From assembly GCF_030376605.1 (NCBI RefSeq), contig NZ_JARRAE010000003.1:62001-126000 (forward strand): DNA of 64,000 nucleotides, read 5' to 3'. Shown piece by piece: positions 16,757-25,224 of the stretch. This stretch comes from Pseudochrobactrum sp. sp1633. GTDB taxonomy: Bacteria; Pseudomonadota; Alphaproteobacteria; Rhizobiales; Rhizobiaceae. A program made the position numbers and the translations under genes. The first letter of the stretch is position 1. Each line of letters starts with the position of its first letter. The notes under the pieces were generated by a model, which saw only the letters and a list, made by a program, of their open reading frames with translations, was not told where the DNA came from and searched no databases.

Positions 16757-17608
16757 TTATGGGTAAAGCTGGAGCCGTAATTTACGTAATGCGGCGGCAA
16801 TTCTTAATTCCCGTGCCTCGTCAGCATCATTGCCATCCTCACGGTGCCATGCAGCAGAGAGGCAGCCATAGCAAAAGGCGTAGTCGAGAATATACGCCGC
16901 AGACTTGTGAATGATTTGGGAGAAATAAAGCGCCATATCCGCCGCCCGCTTCATGTCGAGACACAGATCATCACGATCGAGCGGATTGTAAAACAGATTG
17001 GCGCAGTCAAAAGCCGCATCGCCGCATAATCCGTGCGGGTCAATTGCCAGCCAACCCCGTGCACTGCGAATGATATTCTCATGGTGAAGATCGCCATGCA
17101 GGGCGATCACCTCATGGGGATGATTGAGCAGGGACGCCGCAAGATCGGCTGCCTCCGCGTAAATATCCGCTGTCTTTCCCGCCAGATCAAACAGGCTTTT
17201 GAAATGTTTATGCAGCGGCTGTAATTCAGACGGCAGAACCTGACCGGAAGGACTGTGTAAAGCGCGGATCACTTCACCGGCAATGCGGATAGCATCTGCA
17301 TCATGTCCGGCTTCAAGATGGGCTTTGAGGTCATAGTCACCGGCATATTCCAGCAACATCATCACCGGATCAAGGTGGAGATCCAGCAAGCTGACAGCGC
17401 CGTTGCCGTCACGCTCACGCAGATAATAAGCGCCGCGCAATTCCTCATGACCGGCAGGCTTGAGAACCTTAACAATCACCGGAGACTGTTCTTCTCCGGT
17501 GATTATTGCTTTCCAGATATGGCTGGAATTGGTGTCAGCCAGCAGTGATGCAGAGGCAATCTGCCATTGTGCCGGAAAGTCCGGCTGCATCACTTGCTGT
17601 TGTTTCAT
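16757..17608 (-). CDS. APH(6)/hydroxyurea-kinase-like phosphotransferase
   Basis: A 283-residue protein of the kinase-like aminoglycoside/hydroxyurea phosphotransferase family (PF04655 type, as in streptomycin 6-kinases). Seen are the nucleotide-binding Lys region 'V-I-V-K-V-L-K', a hinge 'M-M-L-L-E-Y-A-G', the catalytic loop 'A-L-H-G-D-L-H-H-E-N-I' and the metal-binding 'W-L-A-I-D-P-H-G-L-C-G-D'. The last typically reads I-D-P-K-G in antibiotic kinases. Chromosomal members are common in Rhizobiales, and many have no proven resistance role, so the native substrate is unknown. It follows argC after five bases and is probably in the same operon. Confidence 0.82.
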   Translation of the reverse strand: MKQQQVMQPDFPAQWQIASASLLADTNSSHIWKAIITGEEQSPVIVKVLKPAGHEELRGAYYLRERDGNGAVSLLDLHLDPVMMLLEYAGDYDLKAHLEAGHDADAIRIAGEVIRALHSPSGQVLPSELQPLHKHFKSLFDLAGKTADIYAEAADLAASLLNHPHEVIALHGDLHHENIIRSARGWLAIDPHGLCGDAAFDCANLFYNPLDRDDLCLDMKRAADMALYFSQIIHKSAAYILDYAFCYGCLSAAWHREDGNDADEARELRIAAALRKLRLQLYP

Positions 17609-17613
17609 AAAGC

Positions 17614-18546
17614 TTAACTCAGGCCCAGCATCAGGTTCATATTCTGGACAGCTGCACCGGATGCGCCTTTGCCAAGATTATCCAGTACGGCCACCAGATT
17701 GATCTGTTTGCCGCCTTCGGAGCCGAACACATAGAGGTTCATCTCGTCAGTATCGGCCAGCATTTCCGCATCAACACGCACCATTGCGCTGCTTTCCTCA
17801 AGCGGAACAACATGAACAATTTTCTGACCGGAATAATGAATTTTCAATTCATTATGCACGTCTTGCAATGTCGGTTTACCTTTGAGCAGATCAAGATAGA
17901 CCGGAACCTGCACAATCATGCCCTGCGCAAAGCGGCCAACGCTCGGTGCAAAAATCGGCGCATGATCCAGCTTGCCGTAAAGCTGCATTTCAGGTTGGTG
18001 CTTGTGCTTCAGCGTCAGACCATAGAGGAAGTTATTTTCCTTCATATGTTCCGGATGGTTCACATCTTCCATCTGGGCGATCATCTGCTTGCCGCCGCCG
18101 GTATAGCCGGACACGGCATTGACCGTGACCGGATAGTCGCTGTTCATCAGCCCTGCATCACGCAGCGGGCGGATGAGCGAGATTGCGCCGGTTGGATAGC
18201 AGCCCGGATTGGCAACCAGACGGGCTTCGCGGATACGCTGCGCCTGCAATGCTTCAAGCTCTGCAAAACCATAAACCCAGTTAGAATGGGTACGGTGCGC
18301 GGTCGACGTGTCGATAATACGGGTGGAATGGCCTTCAAGCAGGATCACTGCTTCACGCGAGGCATCATCCGGCAGGCAGAGAATAGCAATATCAGCCAAG
18401 CGCAGCAGGTCAGCGCGCAAATCTTTATTGCGTCGCTCTTCTTCCGGAATAGACAGGACTTCCAGATCAGTGCGACCGGCAAGGCGGGTACGGATCTGGA
18501 GACCCGTTGTGCCATGTTCGCCGTCAATAAAGATTTTCGGTTTCAT
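17614..18546 (-). CDS. argC: N-acetyl-gamma-glutamyl-phosphate reductase (type 2)
   Basis: Reduces N-acetylglutamyl phosphate to the semialdehyde with NADPH, the third step of arginine synthesis. The 310-residue length and start ('[15 protein letters not shown]') mark the shorter type-2 ArgC. The Rossmann loop is 'G-E-H-G-T-T-G', and the catalytic Cys116 lies in '[10 protein letters not shown]'. '[10 protein letters not shown]' and '[12 protein letters not shown]' match the substrate region. The gene is followed by the APH-like gene. Upstream lie a RIME-like repeat and an agmatinase gene, so arginine-related genes cluster here. Confidence 0.95.
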   Translation of the reverse strand: MKPKIFIDGEHGTTGLQIRTRLAGRTDLEVLSIPEEERRNKDLRADLLRLADIAILCLPDDASREAVILLEGHSTRIIDTSTAHRTHSNWVYGFAELEALQAQRIREARLVANPGCYPTGAISLIRPLRDAGLMNSDYPVTVNAVSGYTGGGKQMIAQMEDVNHPEHMKENNFLYGLTLKHKHQPEMQLYGKLDHAPIFAPSVGRFAQGMIVQVPVYLDLLKGKPTLQDVHNELKIHYSGQKIVHVVPLEESSAMVRVDAEMLADTDEMNLYVFGSEGGKQINLVAVLDNLGKGASGAAVQNMNLMLGLS

Positions 18547-18636
18547 TTGAATTTTGCCTTAATGGTAGAGAATTCATGAGGTTAGGAGTTGTTGCTGAAT
18601 CATTCTGTCAAGCAGTTGATTCATTCTGTGAGACTT

Positions 18637-18740
18637 AGAGCATTTCCGGTAAAACTGTGAACCATTTTGCATTCGGAAATGCATAAAATCAAACAGATGA
18701 ACCGGTGCCAGTGATTCAATATTCACCGGAACCGCTTTAA
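18637..18740. repeat. RIME-like mosaic element (copy B)
   Basis: A divergent copy of the two-palindrome element: GCATTTCCG pairs with CGGAAATGC in the first half, and the second half ends in the shared CCGGAACCGCTTTAA. It lies between the agmatinase gene and argC. Its end overlaps the agmatinase stop codon (18737-18739). Confidence 0.65.
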
Positions 18741-19687
18741 CGCGCAGCTTTCTTTTCTGCAAGCAGACCCAGATAATGCATGGCAATTGTCGCGCCTGCA
18801 ATGGCTGTTATATCGGCATGATCATAGGCTGGCGCAACCTCTACAATATCAGCGCCGACAATATCAATTTTGCCGAGCTGACGCAGCACGGATAGCATTT
18901 TTGCCGAGGACGGACCACCCGCAACCGGTGTGCCTGTACCGGGCGCATAGGCCGGATCAAGGCAATCAATGTCGAAGGTGACGTAGGTTTTGCGCCCTTG
19001 TGTGCGTTTTTCAATCGCCTGTACAATGTCTCTGGCGCTCATATCTTCAACATCGTGACCATAGAGAATCTGAATGCCGCAATCTTCCGGTGCATGGGTG
19101 CGGATACCGATCTGGATGGATGTGGCCGGATCAATAATACCGTCTCGTACAGCACGGACAACAAATGAGCCGTGATCGATACGCTTGCCATCATCAAACC
19201 AGGTGTCCTGATGAGCATCAAACTGCACTAAGGCCAGCGGACCATATTTAGCGGCATGGGCTTTGAGGATCGGCCATGTCACAAAATGATCGCCGCCAAG
19301 CGACACCAGAAAAGCATCATTGGCGATCAGTTTAGCGGTTTCCTGTTCAATGGTGGCCGGTGTCAGCTGGTGGTTGCCGTAATCGAGCAGGCAGTCGCCG
19401 TAATCAATCACCGCCAGATTTTCAAACAGATCACGCTGAAACGGATATTGCGGATCGTTATCAAAGATCGCTGCGGCACGGCGGATTGCCTGCGGGCCAA
19501 AACGGGCGCCCGGCCTGTTGGAAACAGCTGCATCAAACGGAATGCCCCAGACTACCGCATCGGCATTGCTCACATCTTTACTATAGAGGCGCCGCATAAA
19601 GGAGAGGGCACCGGCATGAGTAGGGTCGGTTGCGGCTCCCTTGATCGTCTGAGCCGTAAAAGCATTGTCGATGGATTTATGTGCCAT
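18737..19687 (-). CDS. speB: Agmatinase (ureohydrolase family)
   Basis: Predicted to hydrolyse agmatine, or a related guanidino compound, to putrescine and urea. The 316 residues carry the binuclear manganese site of ureohydrolases: 'S-L-G-G-D-H-F', 'Q-F-D-A-H-Q-D-T-W' and 'F-D-I-D-C-L-D-P-A-Y-A-P-G-T-G-T-P', plus the E in 'D-I-V-E-V-A-P'. The start M-A-H-K-S is preferred over a longer frame to 19726. Guanidinobutyrase and guanidinopropionase share these motifs, so the substrate is not certain. It lies next to argC but is separated from it by a RIME-like element. Confidence 0.88.
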   Translation of the reverse strand: MAHKSIDNAFTAQTIKGAATDPTHAGALSFMRRLYSKDVSNADAVVWGIPFDAAVSNRPGARFGPQAIRRAAAIFDNDPQYPFQRDLFENLAVIDYGDCLLDYGNHQLTPATIEQETAKLIANDAFLVSLGGDHFVTWPILKAHAAKYGPLALVQFDAHQDTWFDDGKRIDHGSFVVRAVRDGIIDPATSIQIGIRTHAPEDCGIQILYGHDVEDMSARDIVQAIEKRTQGRKTYVTFDIDCLDPAYAPGTGTPVAGGPSSAKMLSVLRQLGKIDIVGADIVEVAPAYDHADITAIAGATIAMHYLGLLAEKKAAR

Positions 19688-19863
19688 GAAGTAACACCGT
19701 AAGCTGAAACAAAACTGACGATACAAGCTGTAGCGTCTTTTGGCGGGCTGATAAAGCGGCGTCCGATATTTAAATACTGAGAATTATCGGGCGCAGAGTT
19801 GCGATTGTGAGGTGTCCCGTTCTGCCTGCAGATAGTGTTTTTCTATTCATCCGAGGGGACATT

Positions 19864-20670
19864 ATGCAAAGCAGGGTAAACAATGTTTTTGTGGTTTCAG
19901 CACTGGCGGTTTTAACGGCAGGCTGTGTCACGGATCAGAAAGCGGCACAGGCTCAACTTGAGCAGCAGGCCGTGCTGGGTTTGAACTGGGTCCAGCAATC
20001 AGGTGAATATGAAGCACTGGCGTATCAGGCTTTCAATGCTGCCCGCAGAGCGTTTGATACGGCAAAGCTGGAGGACGGGCGTAAGAAGGCTGTGATTGTT
20101 GATCTGGACGAGACGATGATCGACAACTCTGCTTATGCTGCATGGCGGGCGGAGAATGGTGTGCCTTATACCAAGCCGACATGGGGGCGCTGGATGGCGG
20201 CGCGACAGGCAACGGCCATTGCCAGCGCTGTGTCTTTCGCCCGCTATGACAATTCTCATGGCGGTAAGATGTTCTATATCTCCAACCGTGATGACACATC
20301 CTATGCGGCAACTGTCAGTAATTTGCAGAAGCTCGGTTTTCCCGGTGTATCGCGTGAGACGGTTCTGTTGCGCACTGAACAATCAAACAAGCAGGCGCGT
20401 TTTGATCGGGTGAAATCCAAAGGCTATGATGTTGTGGTTTACGCCGGTGACAATCTCAATGATTTCGGTGCACAGTTCTACGGCAAGAATAATAGTGAGC
20501 GCCGGTTACTGGTCGCCGCACAACAGAACAAGTTTGGCTCAAAATTCATCATGCTGCCAAACCCGAATTACGGCGACTGGATCAGCGGTATGGCAACGGA
20601 CTACTATAAGCAGACACCGGCAAAACAGTTGAAAATCAACCGCGAGAATTTAAAAGTCTGGAAAGGTTGA
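19864..20670 (+). CDS. Lipoprotein e(P4)-like acid phosphatase (HAD superfamily)
   Basis: A 268-residue surface lipoprotein. Its lipobox is 'L-T-A-G-C' (Cys21), followed by a helical N-terminal segment and a class C/B acid-phosphatase HAD domain with the nucleophile motif 'V-I-V-D-L-D-E-T-M-I-D'. Other motifs are 'Y-I-S-N-R-D-D-T' (motif II) and 'Y-A-G-D-N-L-N-D-F-G' (acidic motif). Relatives such as Haemophilus e(P4) dephosphorylate NMN and nucleotides outside the inner membrane, aiding nucleotide or NAD precursor uptake. GAGGGG lies before the ATG at 19864. The gene is monocistronic. Confidence 0.9.
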   Translation: MQSRVNNVFVVSALAVLTAGCVTDQKAAQAQLEQQAVLGLNWVQQSGEYEALAYQAFNAARRAFDTAKLEDGRKKAVIVDLDETMIDNSAYAAWRAENGVPYTKPTWGRWMAARQATAIASAVSFARYDNSHGGKMFYISNRDDTSYAATVSNLQKLGFPGVSRETVLLRTEQSNKQARFDRVKSKGYDVVVYAGDNLNDFGAQFYGKNNSERRLLVAAQQNKFGSKFIMLPNPNYGDWISGMATDYYKQTPAKQLKINRENLKVWKG

Positions 20671-20682
20671 GCTGCCTGCGTT

Positions 20683-21141
20683 TCAGGAGACGGTTCTGTG
20701 CCATTCATAAAGCACATCCGGTTCTTTTTCTTCGTTGCCACTGCCGTCGCTTTCGTCAATCGCTGTAAAGCCATGCTTCTCATAGAATTGCCGCGCCTGA
20801 ATATTGCGCTGGAATGTCCATAATTGCAGATGCGGAAACGTCGTTTGTGCCTGTTTGAGTAAAGCACTGCCAATACCGCGTCCCTGAAATTCCGGCAGAA
20901 CATAGAGCTGTTCAATCCAGCCTGTTTTAAAGGCGATAATACCAGCCATGTCAGGGGAGAAGGCTGCCCGGATCTCGCATTGCGGAAAGACGCAATTCTC
21001 ATAAAACCAGCGGTCTTGTGCAGGCGTGTGTAGCCCCTTCAGCCAAGGTAAGCGATCGTCAAAGGCTGCACGGTGAATGCAGGCAGCTTGCGCCATATCC
21101 TGCAAATCTAAACGCATGAGCGTAAAACTCTCTGATGTCAT
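20683..21141 (-). CDS. GNAT family N-acetyltransferase
   Basis: A 152-residue GNAT protein. The acetyl-CoA binding motif A is clear in 'L-P-E-F-Q-G-R-G-I-G-S-A-L-L' (Q-x-x-G-x-G/A), followed by motif B 'A-R-Q-F-Y-E-K-H-G-F'. The substrate is unknown. Its ATG overlaps the stop of the upstream monooxygenase-like gene as ATGA, indicating translational coupling. The 3' end faces the acid phosphatase gene, only 12 bases away. Confidence 0.87.
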   Translation of the reverse strand: MTSESFTLMRLDLQDMAQAACIHRAAFDDRLPWLKGLHTPAQDRWFYENCVFPQCEIRAAFSPDMAGIIAFKTGWIEQLYVLPEFQGRGIGSALLKQAQTTFPHLQLWTFQRNIQARQFYEKHGFTAIDESDGSGNEEKEPDVLYEWHRTVS

Positions 21142-21497
21142 CCGGTTTGTTTTCCGGTGGCTGTGAAATCATAGGCGCGCTCAACGCGGGCAATCCGCAG
21201 CGCATAGGCCTCATACCACAATGCGCGGCCTTGTTTTTGCGCGGCCAGATGATCGACATTACGCTTCCATTGGCGGATACATTCTTCATCGCGCCAGTAG
21301 GAGTTGGTAATACCGAAGCCGCTTGCATCCCGCACGCTTTCGATACCGAGATAACCATCCTGCTTTTCCGCCAGTTCAACCATCTGACCGGCCATGTCAC
21401 CATAGCCTGTGTCATCATCCGCGGTGCGTTGCGATGAAAACGCGACAACATAATAAGGTGTATCAGGAAGAGTAGCGAAGGGAGAGCGATTATGCAT
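21138..21497 (-). CDS. Antibiotic biosynthesis monooxygenase (ABM) domain protein
   Basis: A 119-residue protein with one ABM ferredoxin-like domain ('Y-Y-V-V-A-F-S-S-Q', 'M-V-E-L-A-E-K-Q-D-G-Y-L-G', 'I-T-N-S-Y-W-R-D-E-E-C-I-R-Q-W-K'). Domains of this type act as cofactor-free quinol or heme-related oxygenases, but many are of unknown function. The start M-H-N-R at 21497 is chosen because the longer frame to 21575 lacks a ribosome site. The downstream GNAT gene overlaps by four bases, so the two form a small operon. Confidence 0.82.
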   Translation of the reverse strand: MHNRSPFATLPDTPYYVVAFSSQRTADDDTGYGDMAGQMVELAEKQDGYLGIESVRDASGFGITNSYWRDEECIRQWKRNVDHLAAQKQGRALWYEAYALRIARVERAYDFTATGKQTG

Positions 21498-21583
21498 GAG
21501 ACAGAATCCTGAGGCTTGGTGATATGGAAACATAAAGACCAAGCGCTGCAGGAAACAGCCGCTACTCTGTCGCATGAAATAAA

Positions 21584-21609
21584 AAAAGCGGATCCGAAGA
21601 TCCGCTTTT
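21584..21609 (-). terminator. rplM-rpsI operon terminator
   Basis: An 11-bp stem (AAAAGCGGATC with GATCCGCTTTT) with a four-base loop. On the minus strand it ends in a long T-run, just beyond rpsI. Confidence 0.9.
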
Positions 21610-21631
21610 CTGTAGTTCGTAAGCGATAAAA

Positions 21632-21684
21632 GATTAGCGCTTGGAGAACTGAGCCCCAGAGCGCGATTAGCGCTTGGAGAACTG
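21632..21684. repeat. Duplicated 3' end of rpsI
   Basis: A 20-base sequence covering the last codons and stop of rpsI (21665-21684) recurs exactly at 21632-21651. The offset is 33 bases, 11 codons in the same frame. Read past the rpsI stop, the frame gives ten more codons ending again in Q-F-S-K-R-stop. Confidence 0.85.
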
Positions 21685-22146
21685 GAAAGAACGACGGGCT
21701 TTCGCCTTACCGTATTTCTTACGTTCTACAACACGGCTATCGCGTGTCAGGAAGCCGCCTTTTTTCAGCACTGCGCGCAGACCTGGTTCGAAGTAGGTCA
21801 GGGCTTTTGAAATGCCGTGACGAACCGCACCGGCCTGACCGGACAGACCACCGCCGGCAACAGTCGCAACGATGTCAAACTGACCTGTGCGATTTGTTGC
21901 AACGATTGGCTGCTGCAGAACCATCTGCAGAACCGGACGAGCAAAATATGCGTTGAACTCTTTGCCGTTCACAGTGATCTTGCCTGTGCCTGGCTTTACC
22001 CAAACGCGTGCAATCGCATCTTTACGCTTACCGGTCGCATAAGAACGTCCGAGAGCGTCGACTTTTTTAACGTGAACAGGAGCTTCAGGAGCAGCAGCTG
22101 CTGCAACTGTGCCAAGTTCTTCGAGCGAGTTGAGCTGCTCAGCCAT
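21667..22146 (-). CDS. rpsI: 30S ribosomal protein S9
   Basis: A 159-residue S9 with the alphaproteobacterial N-terminal extension (about 30 residues, Ala/Glu-rich), then the conserved core: '[17 protein letters not shown]', '[18 protein letters not shown]' and the C-terminal tail ending F-S-K-R, which reaches the ribosomal P site. The start overlaps the rplM stop as TAATG. A 20-base copy of its 3' end follows downstream. Confidence 0.98.
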   Translation of the reverse strand: MAEQLNSLEELGTVAAAAAPEAPVHVKKVDALGRSYATGKRKDAIARVWVKPGTGKITVNGKEFNAYFARPVLQMVLQQPIVATNRTGQFDIVATVAGGGLSGQAGAVRHGISKALTYFEPGLRAVLKKGGFLTRDSRVVERKKYGKAKARRSFQFSKR

Positions 22147-22610
22147 TATGCGTTCCTCTTATTTTTGCTGTTCAAAGCGCCGATGTCGAGGACTTCTGGC
22201 TGCTGTGCTTCGTGCTGGTGGTCAGCGCCTGCATAAACGCGCAGGTTTTTCATCTGACGACGGCCGAGCGGACCGCGCGGAACCATACGTTCAATCGCCT
22301 TCTCAACGACGCGTTCCGGGAAACGGCCTTCGAGGATCTGACGAGCTGTACGTTCTTTAATACCGCCTGGGTGGCCAGTGTGCCAGTAGTAAACCTTGTC
22401 GGTAAACTTTTTGCCGGTCAGAACAACCTTGTCAGCATTGATGATGATGACATTGTCACCGTCGTCAACGTGTGGGGTAAAGGTTGGTTTGTTCTTACCG
22501 CGCAGAATGTTGGCGACCTGAGAAGCGAGACGACCAAGAACAACGCCTTCAGCGTCGATCAAGATCCACTTCTTCACCACTTCTGCTGGCTTCTGAGAAA
22601 AAGTTGCCAT
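22146..22610 (-). CDS. rplM: 50S ribosomal protein L13
   Basis: A 154-residue L13, an early-assembly large-subunit protein. It has the family signatures '[16 protein letters not shown]', 'L-R-G-K-N-K', 'H-T-G-H-P-G-G-I-K' and '[15 protein letters not shown]'. It is first in the rplM-rpsI operon. A leader of about 125 bases and a sigma70-like promoter lie upstream. Confidence 0.98.
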   Translation of the reverse strand: MATFSQKPAEVVKKWILIDAEGVVLGRLASQVANILRGKNKPTFTPHVDDGDNVIIINADKVVLTGKKFTDKVYYWHTGHPGGIKERTARQILEGRFPERVVEKAIERMVPRGPLGRRQMKNLRVYAGADHQHEAQQPEVLDIGALNSKNKRNA

Positions 22611-22742
22611 TGAAGTTATCCTTGAATGATCCTTGCGACAGAGACTGTAACAAGGCTTTTTTTGTTGCTTGTGTTTCGGCAGAAATCTGCACGTAACAAA
22701 TGAAAACCGTCCATCTTTGAGGGATGTATGCTTTCTGGGTGT

Positions 22743-22771
22743 GCAATACAGTGCCTGTGAGAGGACGTCAA
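22743..22771 (-). promoter_or_regulatory. Probable sigma70 promoter of rplM-rpsI
   Basis: On the minus strand TTGACG is followed after 17 bases by TATTGC, about 130 bases before rplM. Hexamers and spacing fit a housekeeping promoter. The leader between it and the gene could carry autoregulation, which I cannot show. Confidence 0.55.
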
Positions 22772-22974
22772 GTGCGTTAAATTTGCTTTCATTTGTAATA
22801 GTTATGCAAAATCAATGGTTTACAAATACGGTAATATGTTACCCTATTAAAAATTGGTGATTTTTAACAATATTAACGGTAGGCGGACGGCATCACTTCA
22901 ATTGCCCGCATTTTATGCATAGATTGTATTTTCTACAGAATGTGATGCTTGCCAGCATGAAAACGGAGAATGCC

Positions 22975-23385
22975 ATGAATGAAACGGAAGTGAAATCTAT
23001 CCTGCAAACCAAGCATGTGATCGCGCTGGTCGGCGCTTCTCCGAATGAGGATCGTCCAAGTTTTGGTGTGATGAAATATCTTCTGGGGCATGGTTATAAG
23101 GTCATTCCGGTTAATCCGGGGCAGGTGGGTAAGCAGATATTGGGGCAGACAGTTTATGCCTCGCTCTCCGATATTCCTGAGAAGATTGATATTGTCGATG
23201 TCTTCCGCGCTTCCAATGCCGTGCCTGCAATTGTCGATGAAGTTCTGGCATTGAAAGCACGGCCAGATGTATTGTGGTTGCAGCTTGAAATTGCCCATGA
23301 AGAGGCTGAAGCCAAAGCCCGTGCAGCCGGAATAAAGGTTGTGACCAATATGTGCACCAAGCAGCAACACCAGCGACTGATCTGA
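22975..23385 (+). CDS. CoA-binding domain protein (YccU-like)
   Basis: A 136-residue single-domain Rossmann protein of the CoA_binding_2 family. It shows 'I-A-L-V-G-A-S-P-N-E-D-R-P-S-F-G-V' (nucleotide loop), 'K-V-I-P-V-N-P' and 'W-L-Q-L-E-I-A-H-E-E-A' and a late Cys in 'V-T-N-M-C'. It resembles the CoA-binding part of succinyl-CoA synthetase, but no reaction is assigned. GGAG six bases before the ATG at 22975 decides this start over a longer frame from 22915. It is separated from metY by 150 bases. Confidence 0.88.
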   Translation: MNETEVKSILQTKHVIALVGASPNEDRPSFGVMKYLLGHGYKVIPVNPGQVGKQILGQTVYASLSDIPEKIDIVDVFRASNAVPAIVDEVLALKARPDVLWLQLEIAHEEAEAKARAAGIKVVTNMCTKQQHQRLI

Positions 23386-23508
23386 GCATAGTATAAGTCT
23401 GTCAGTAACCGGAGTTAGCGCTAAATAAAAAAGATAATAGTTTGCGTGAATTATGGCGATTAGCGGAATCTTTTTCTTTGCTTGTGTGAGAGTAAAATTC
23501 TAACCTGA

Positions 23509-23527
23509 CCCAAATTTTTTATTTGGG
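23509..23527 (+). promoter_or_regulatory. Hairpin covering the metY ribosome site
   Basis: CCCAAAT (23509-23515) and ATTTGGG (23521-23527) form a perfect 7-bp stem with a five-T loop. The right arm includes the GGG of the GGGAG ribosome site (23525-23529) before the ATG at 23536. Folding would limit translation. No known SAM riboswitch core was recognised upstream. Confidence 0.5.
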
Positions 23528-23535
23528 AGTAGAGA

Positions 23536-24822
23536 ATGTCTAAGCGCAGCCCCGGTTTTGATACACTTGCCATTCATGCAGGCGCAAAACCAGATCCGAC
23601 AACCGGTGCCCGCACCACGCCGATTTACCAGACAGCATCTTATGTCTTTGACGATGTTGACCATGCTGCCGCATTGTTCGGCTTGCAGACCTTCGGCAAT
23701 ATCTATACCCGTCTGACCAACCCGACCACTGCCGTGCTTGAAGAGCGCGTTGCAGCGCTTGAAGGCGGTACAGCTGCTGTTGCTACTGCATCCGGCCATG
23801 CTGCACAGCTGCTGGTTTTCCATAATCTGCTGCGTACAGGCGATAATTTCATTGCTGCGAACAAGCTTTATGGCGGTTCAATCAACCAGTTCGGTAATGC
23901 ATTCAAATCCTTCGGCTGGGAAGTCCGCTGGGGCGATGTGGATGATGTTTCCAGCTTTGAGAAGCAGATCGACGATAAAACCCGTGCGATTTTTATTGAA
24001 AGTCTGGCCAATCCGGGTGGTATCGTTGTTGATATTGCAGCCATTGCGGAAATTGCGCATAAGCATGGCCTGCCGCTGATCGTTGATAATACAATGGCAT
24101 CGCCATATCTGATCCGTCCGATTGAACATGGTGCGGATGTTGTTGTGCACTCACTGACCAAATTTATCGGTGGTCATGGCAATTCTATGGGTGGTATTCT
24201 GGTGGACGGCGGTACATTCGACTGGTCGAAATCCGGCAATTATCCGATGCTCAGCGAGCCGCGTCCTGAATATGCCGGTGCGGAACTGCACAAAACATTC
24301 GGCAATATTGCTTTTGCCATTGCTGCGCGCACACTCGGCTTGCGTGATTTTGGTCCGGCGATTTCGCCGTTCAACTCGTTCCAGATTTTGGCTGGTATTG
24401 AGACATTGCCGTTGCGTATGCAGCGTCATTGCGACAATGCGCTGAAGGTTGCCCAGTGGCTGGAAAAGCACGAGAAGGTTTCATGGGTGCGTTATGCCGG
24501 TCTGCCAACCGATAAATACCACGCTCTGCAGCAAAAATATTCGCCTAAGGGCGGCGGTGCGGTTTTCACCTTCGGTCTGAAGGGCGGCTATGAAGCCGGT
24601 AAGGTTTTCGCGAACTCGCTGGAACTGTTCTCGCTGCTGGCCAATATCGGTGATACGCGCTCGCTGGTTATTCATCCGGCATCAACCACCCATCGCCAGC
24701 TGACCGATGAGCAAAAAGTTGCTGCCGGTGCAGGCCCTGAAGTGGTGCGTCTGTCGATCGGTATTGAAGATGCCGACGATATTATCGCTGATCTTGAACA
24801 GGCTCTGGCAAAGATCGTCTGA
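23536..24822 (+). CDS. metY: O-acetylhomoserine sulfhydrylase (PLP-dependent)
   Basis: Makes homocysteine or methionine precursors from O-acetylhomoserine and sulfide. The 428-residue length is typical of MetY, longer than the cystathionine synthases. Seen are 'T-R-L-T-N-P-T-T', the cofactor-stacking region 'L-Y-G-G', 'I-V-D-N-T-M-A-S-P' and the Schiff-base Lys209 in 'V-V-V-H-S-L-T-K-F-I-G-G-H-G'. The ending 'L-S-I-G-I-E-D-A-D-D-I-I-A-D-L' is also typical. The ATG has GGGAG inside a hairpin. A cupin gene overlaps its stop. Confidence 0.94.
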   Translation: MSKRSPGFDTLAIHAGAKPDPTTGARTTPIYQTASYVFDDVDHAAALFGLQTFGNIYTRLTNPTTAVLEERVAALEGGTAAVATASGHAAQLLVFHNLLRTGDNFIAANKLYGGSINQFGNAFKSFGWEVRWGDVDDVSSFEKQIDDKTRAIFIESLANPGGIVVDIAAIAEIAHKHGLPLIVDNTMASPYLIRPIEHGADVVVHSLTKFIGGHGNSMGGILVDGGTFDWSKSGNYPMLSEPRPEYAGAELHKTFGNIAFAIAARTLGLRDFGPAISPFNSFQILAGIETLPLRMQRHCDNALKVAQWLEKHEKVSWVRYAGLPTDKYHALQQKYSPKGGGAVFTFGLKGGYEAGKVFANSLELFSLLANIGDTRSLVIHPASTTHRQLTDEQKVAAGAGPEVVRLSIGIEDADDIIADLEQALAKIV

Positions 24823-25166
24823 TGATGTCGTTGTTGCTGCCAGTCAATACAGAGACTGAACCGGAAATTGGTGCGCCTGCTGAAGGGCGCGTGATTTCCG
24901 GCAATCCGCAGTTCAGAACATGGAATGCGGAGGAGACCTCAGACGGGCTTTATGTCGGTGTCTGGGAGTCGACTGCAGGCAAATGGCATGTCACTTATGA
25001 TGAGTGGGAGTTCTTCCAGCTTATCAGCGGCGTTTCTGTTTTGACTGAAGAGGGCAAAACCCCTTTAACCTTACGTGCTGGTGATAGTTTTATCATCAGA
25101 CCGGGCTTTAAAGGCTCGTGGGAAGTGATTGAAACGACTCGTAAAACCTATGTGATCAAACTCTGA
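24822..25166 (+). CDS. Cupin domain protein (DUF861 type)
   Basis: A 114-residue single cupin with 'E-W-E-F-F-Q-L-I-S-G' and 'L-R-A-G-D-S-F-I-I-R-P-G-F-K-G-S-W-E-V', as in the DUF861 group that includes ureidoglycine aminohydrolase-like proteins. The usual metal histidines are mostly absent, so catalysis is uncertain. The start ATG overlaps the metY stop (TGATG), so it is translationally coupled. A second ATG follows directly. It may sense or process a small metabolite linked to sulfur metabolism, which is only inferred from position. Confidence 0.8.
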   Translation: MMSLLLPVNTETEPEIGAPAEGRVISGNPQFRTWNAEETSDGLYVGVWESTAGKWHVTYDEWEFFQLISGVSVLTEEGKTPLTLRAGDSFIIRPGFKGSWEVIETTRKTYVIKL

Positions 25167-25187
25167 ACATTGATCATGAAAATAAAA

Positions 25188-25219
25188 AAAACGCCGCGTC
25201 TTATGGGACGCGGCGTTTT
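25188..25219. terminator. Bidirectional terminator, cupin / P450
   Basis: A 13-bp stem (AAAACGCCGCGTC with GACGCGGCGTTTT) with a six-base loop and A/T runs on both sides, between convergent genes. Confidence 0.92.
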
Positions 25220-25224
25220 TGTTT

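Noticed and set aside
23400-23510. SAM-II riboswitch upstream of metY
   Set aside because: The order and spacing of the conserved SAM-II segments could not be matched; only a simple RBS hairpin is supported.
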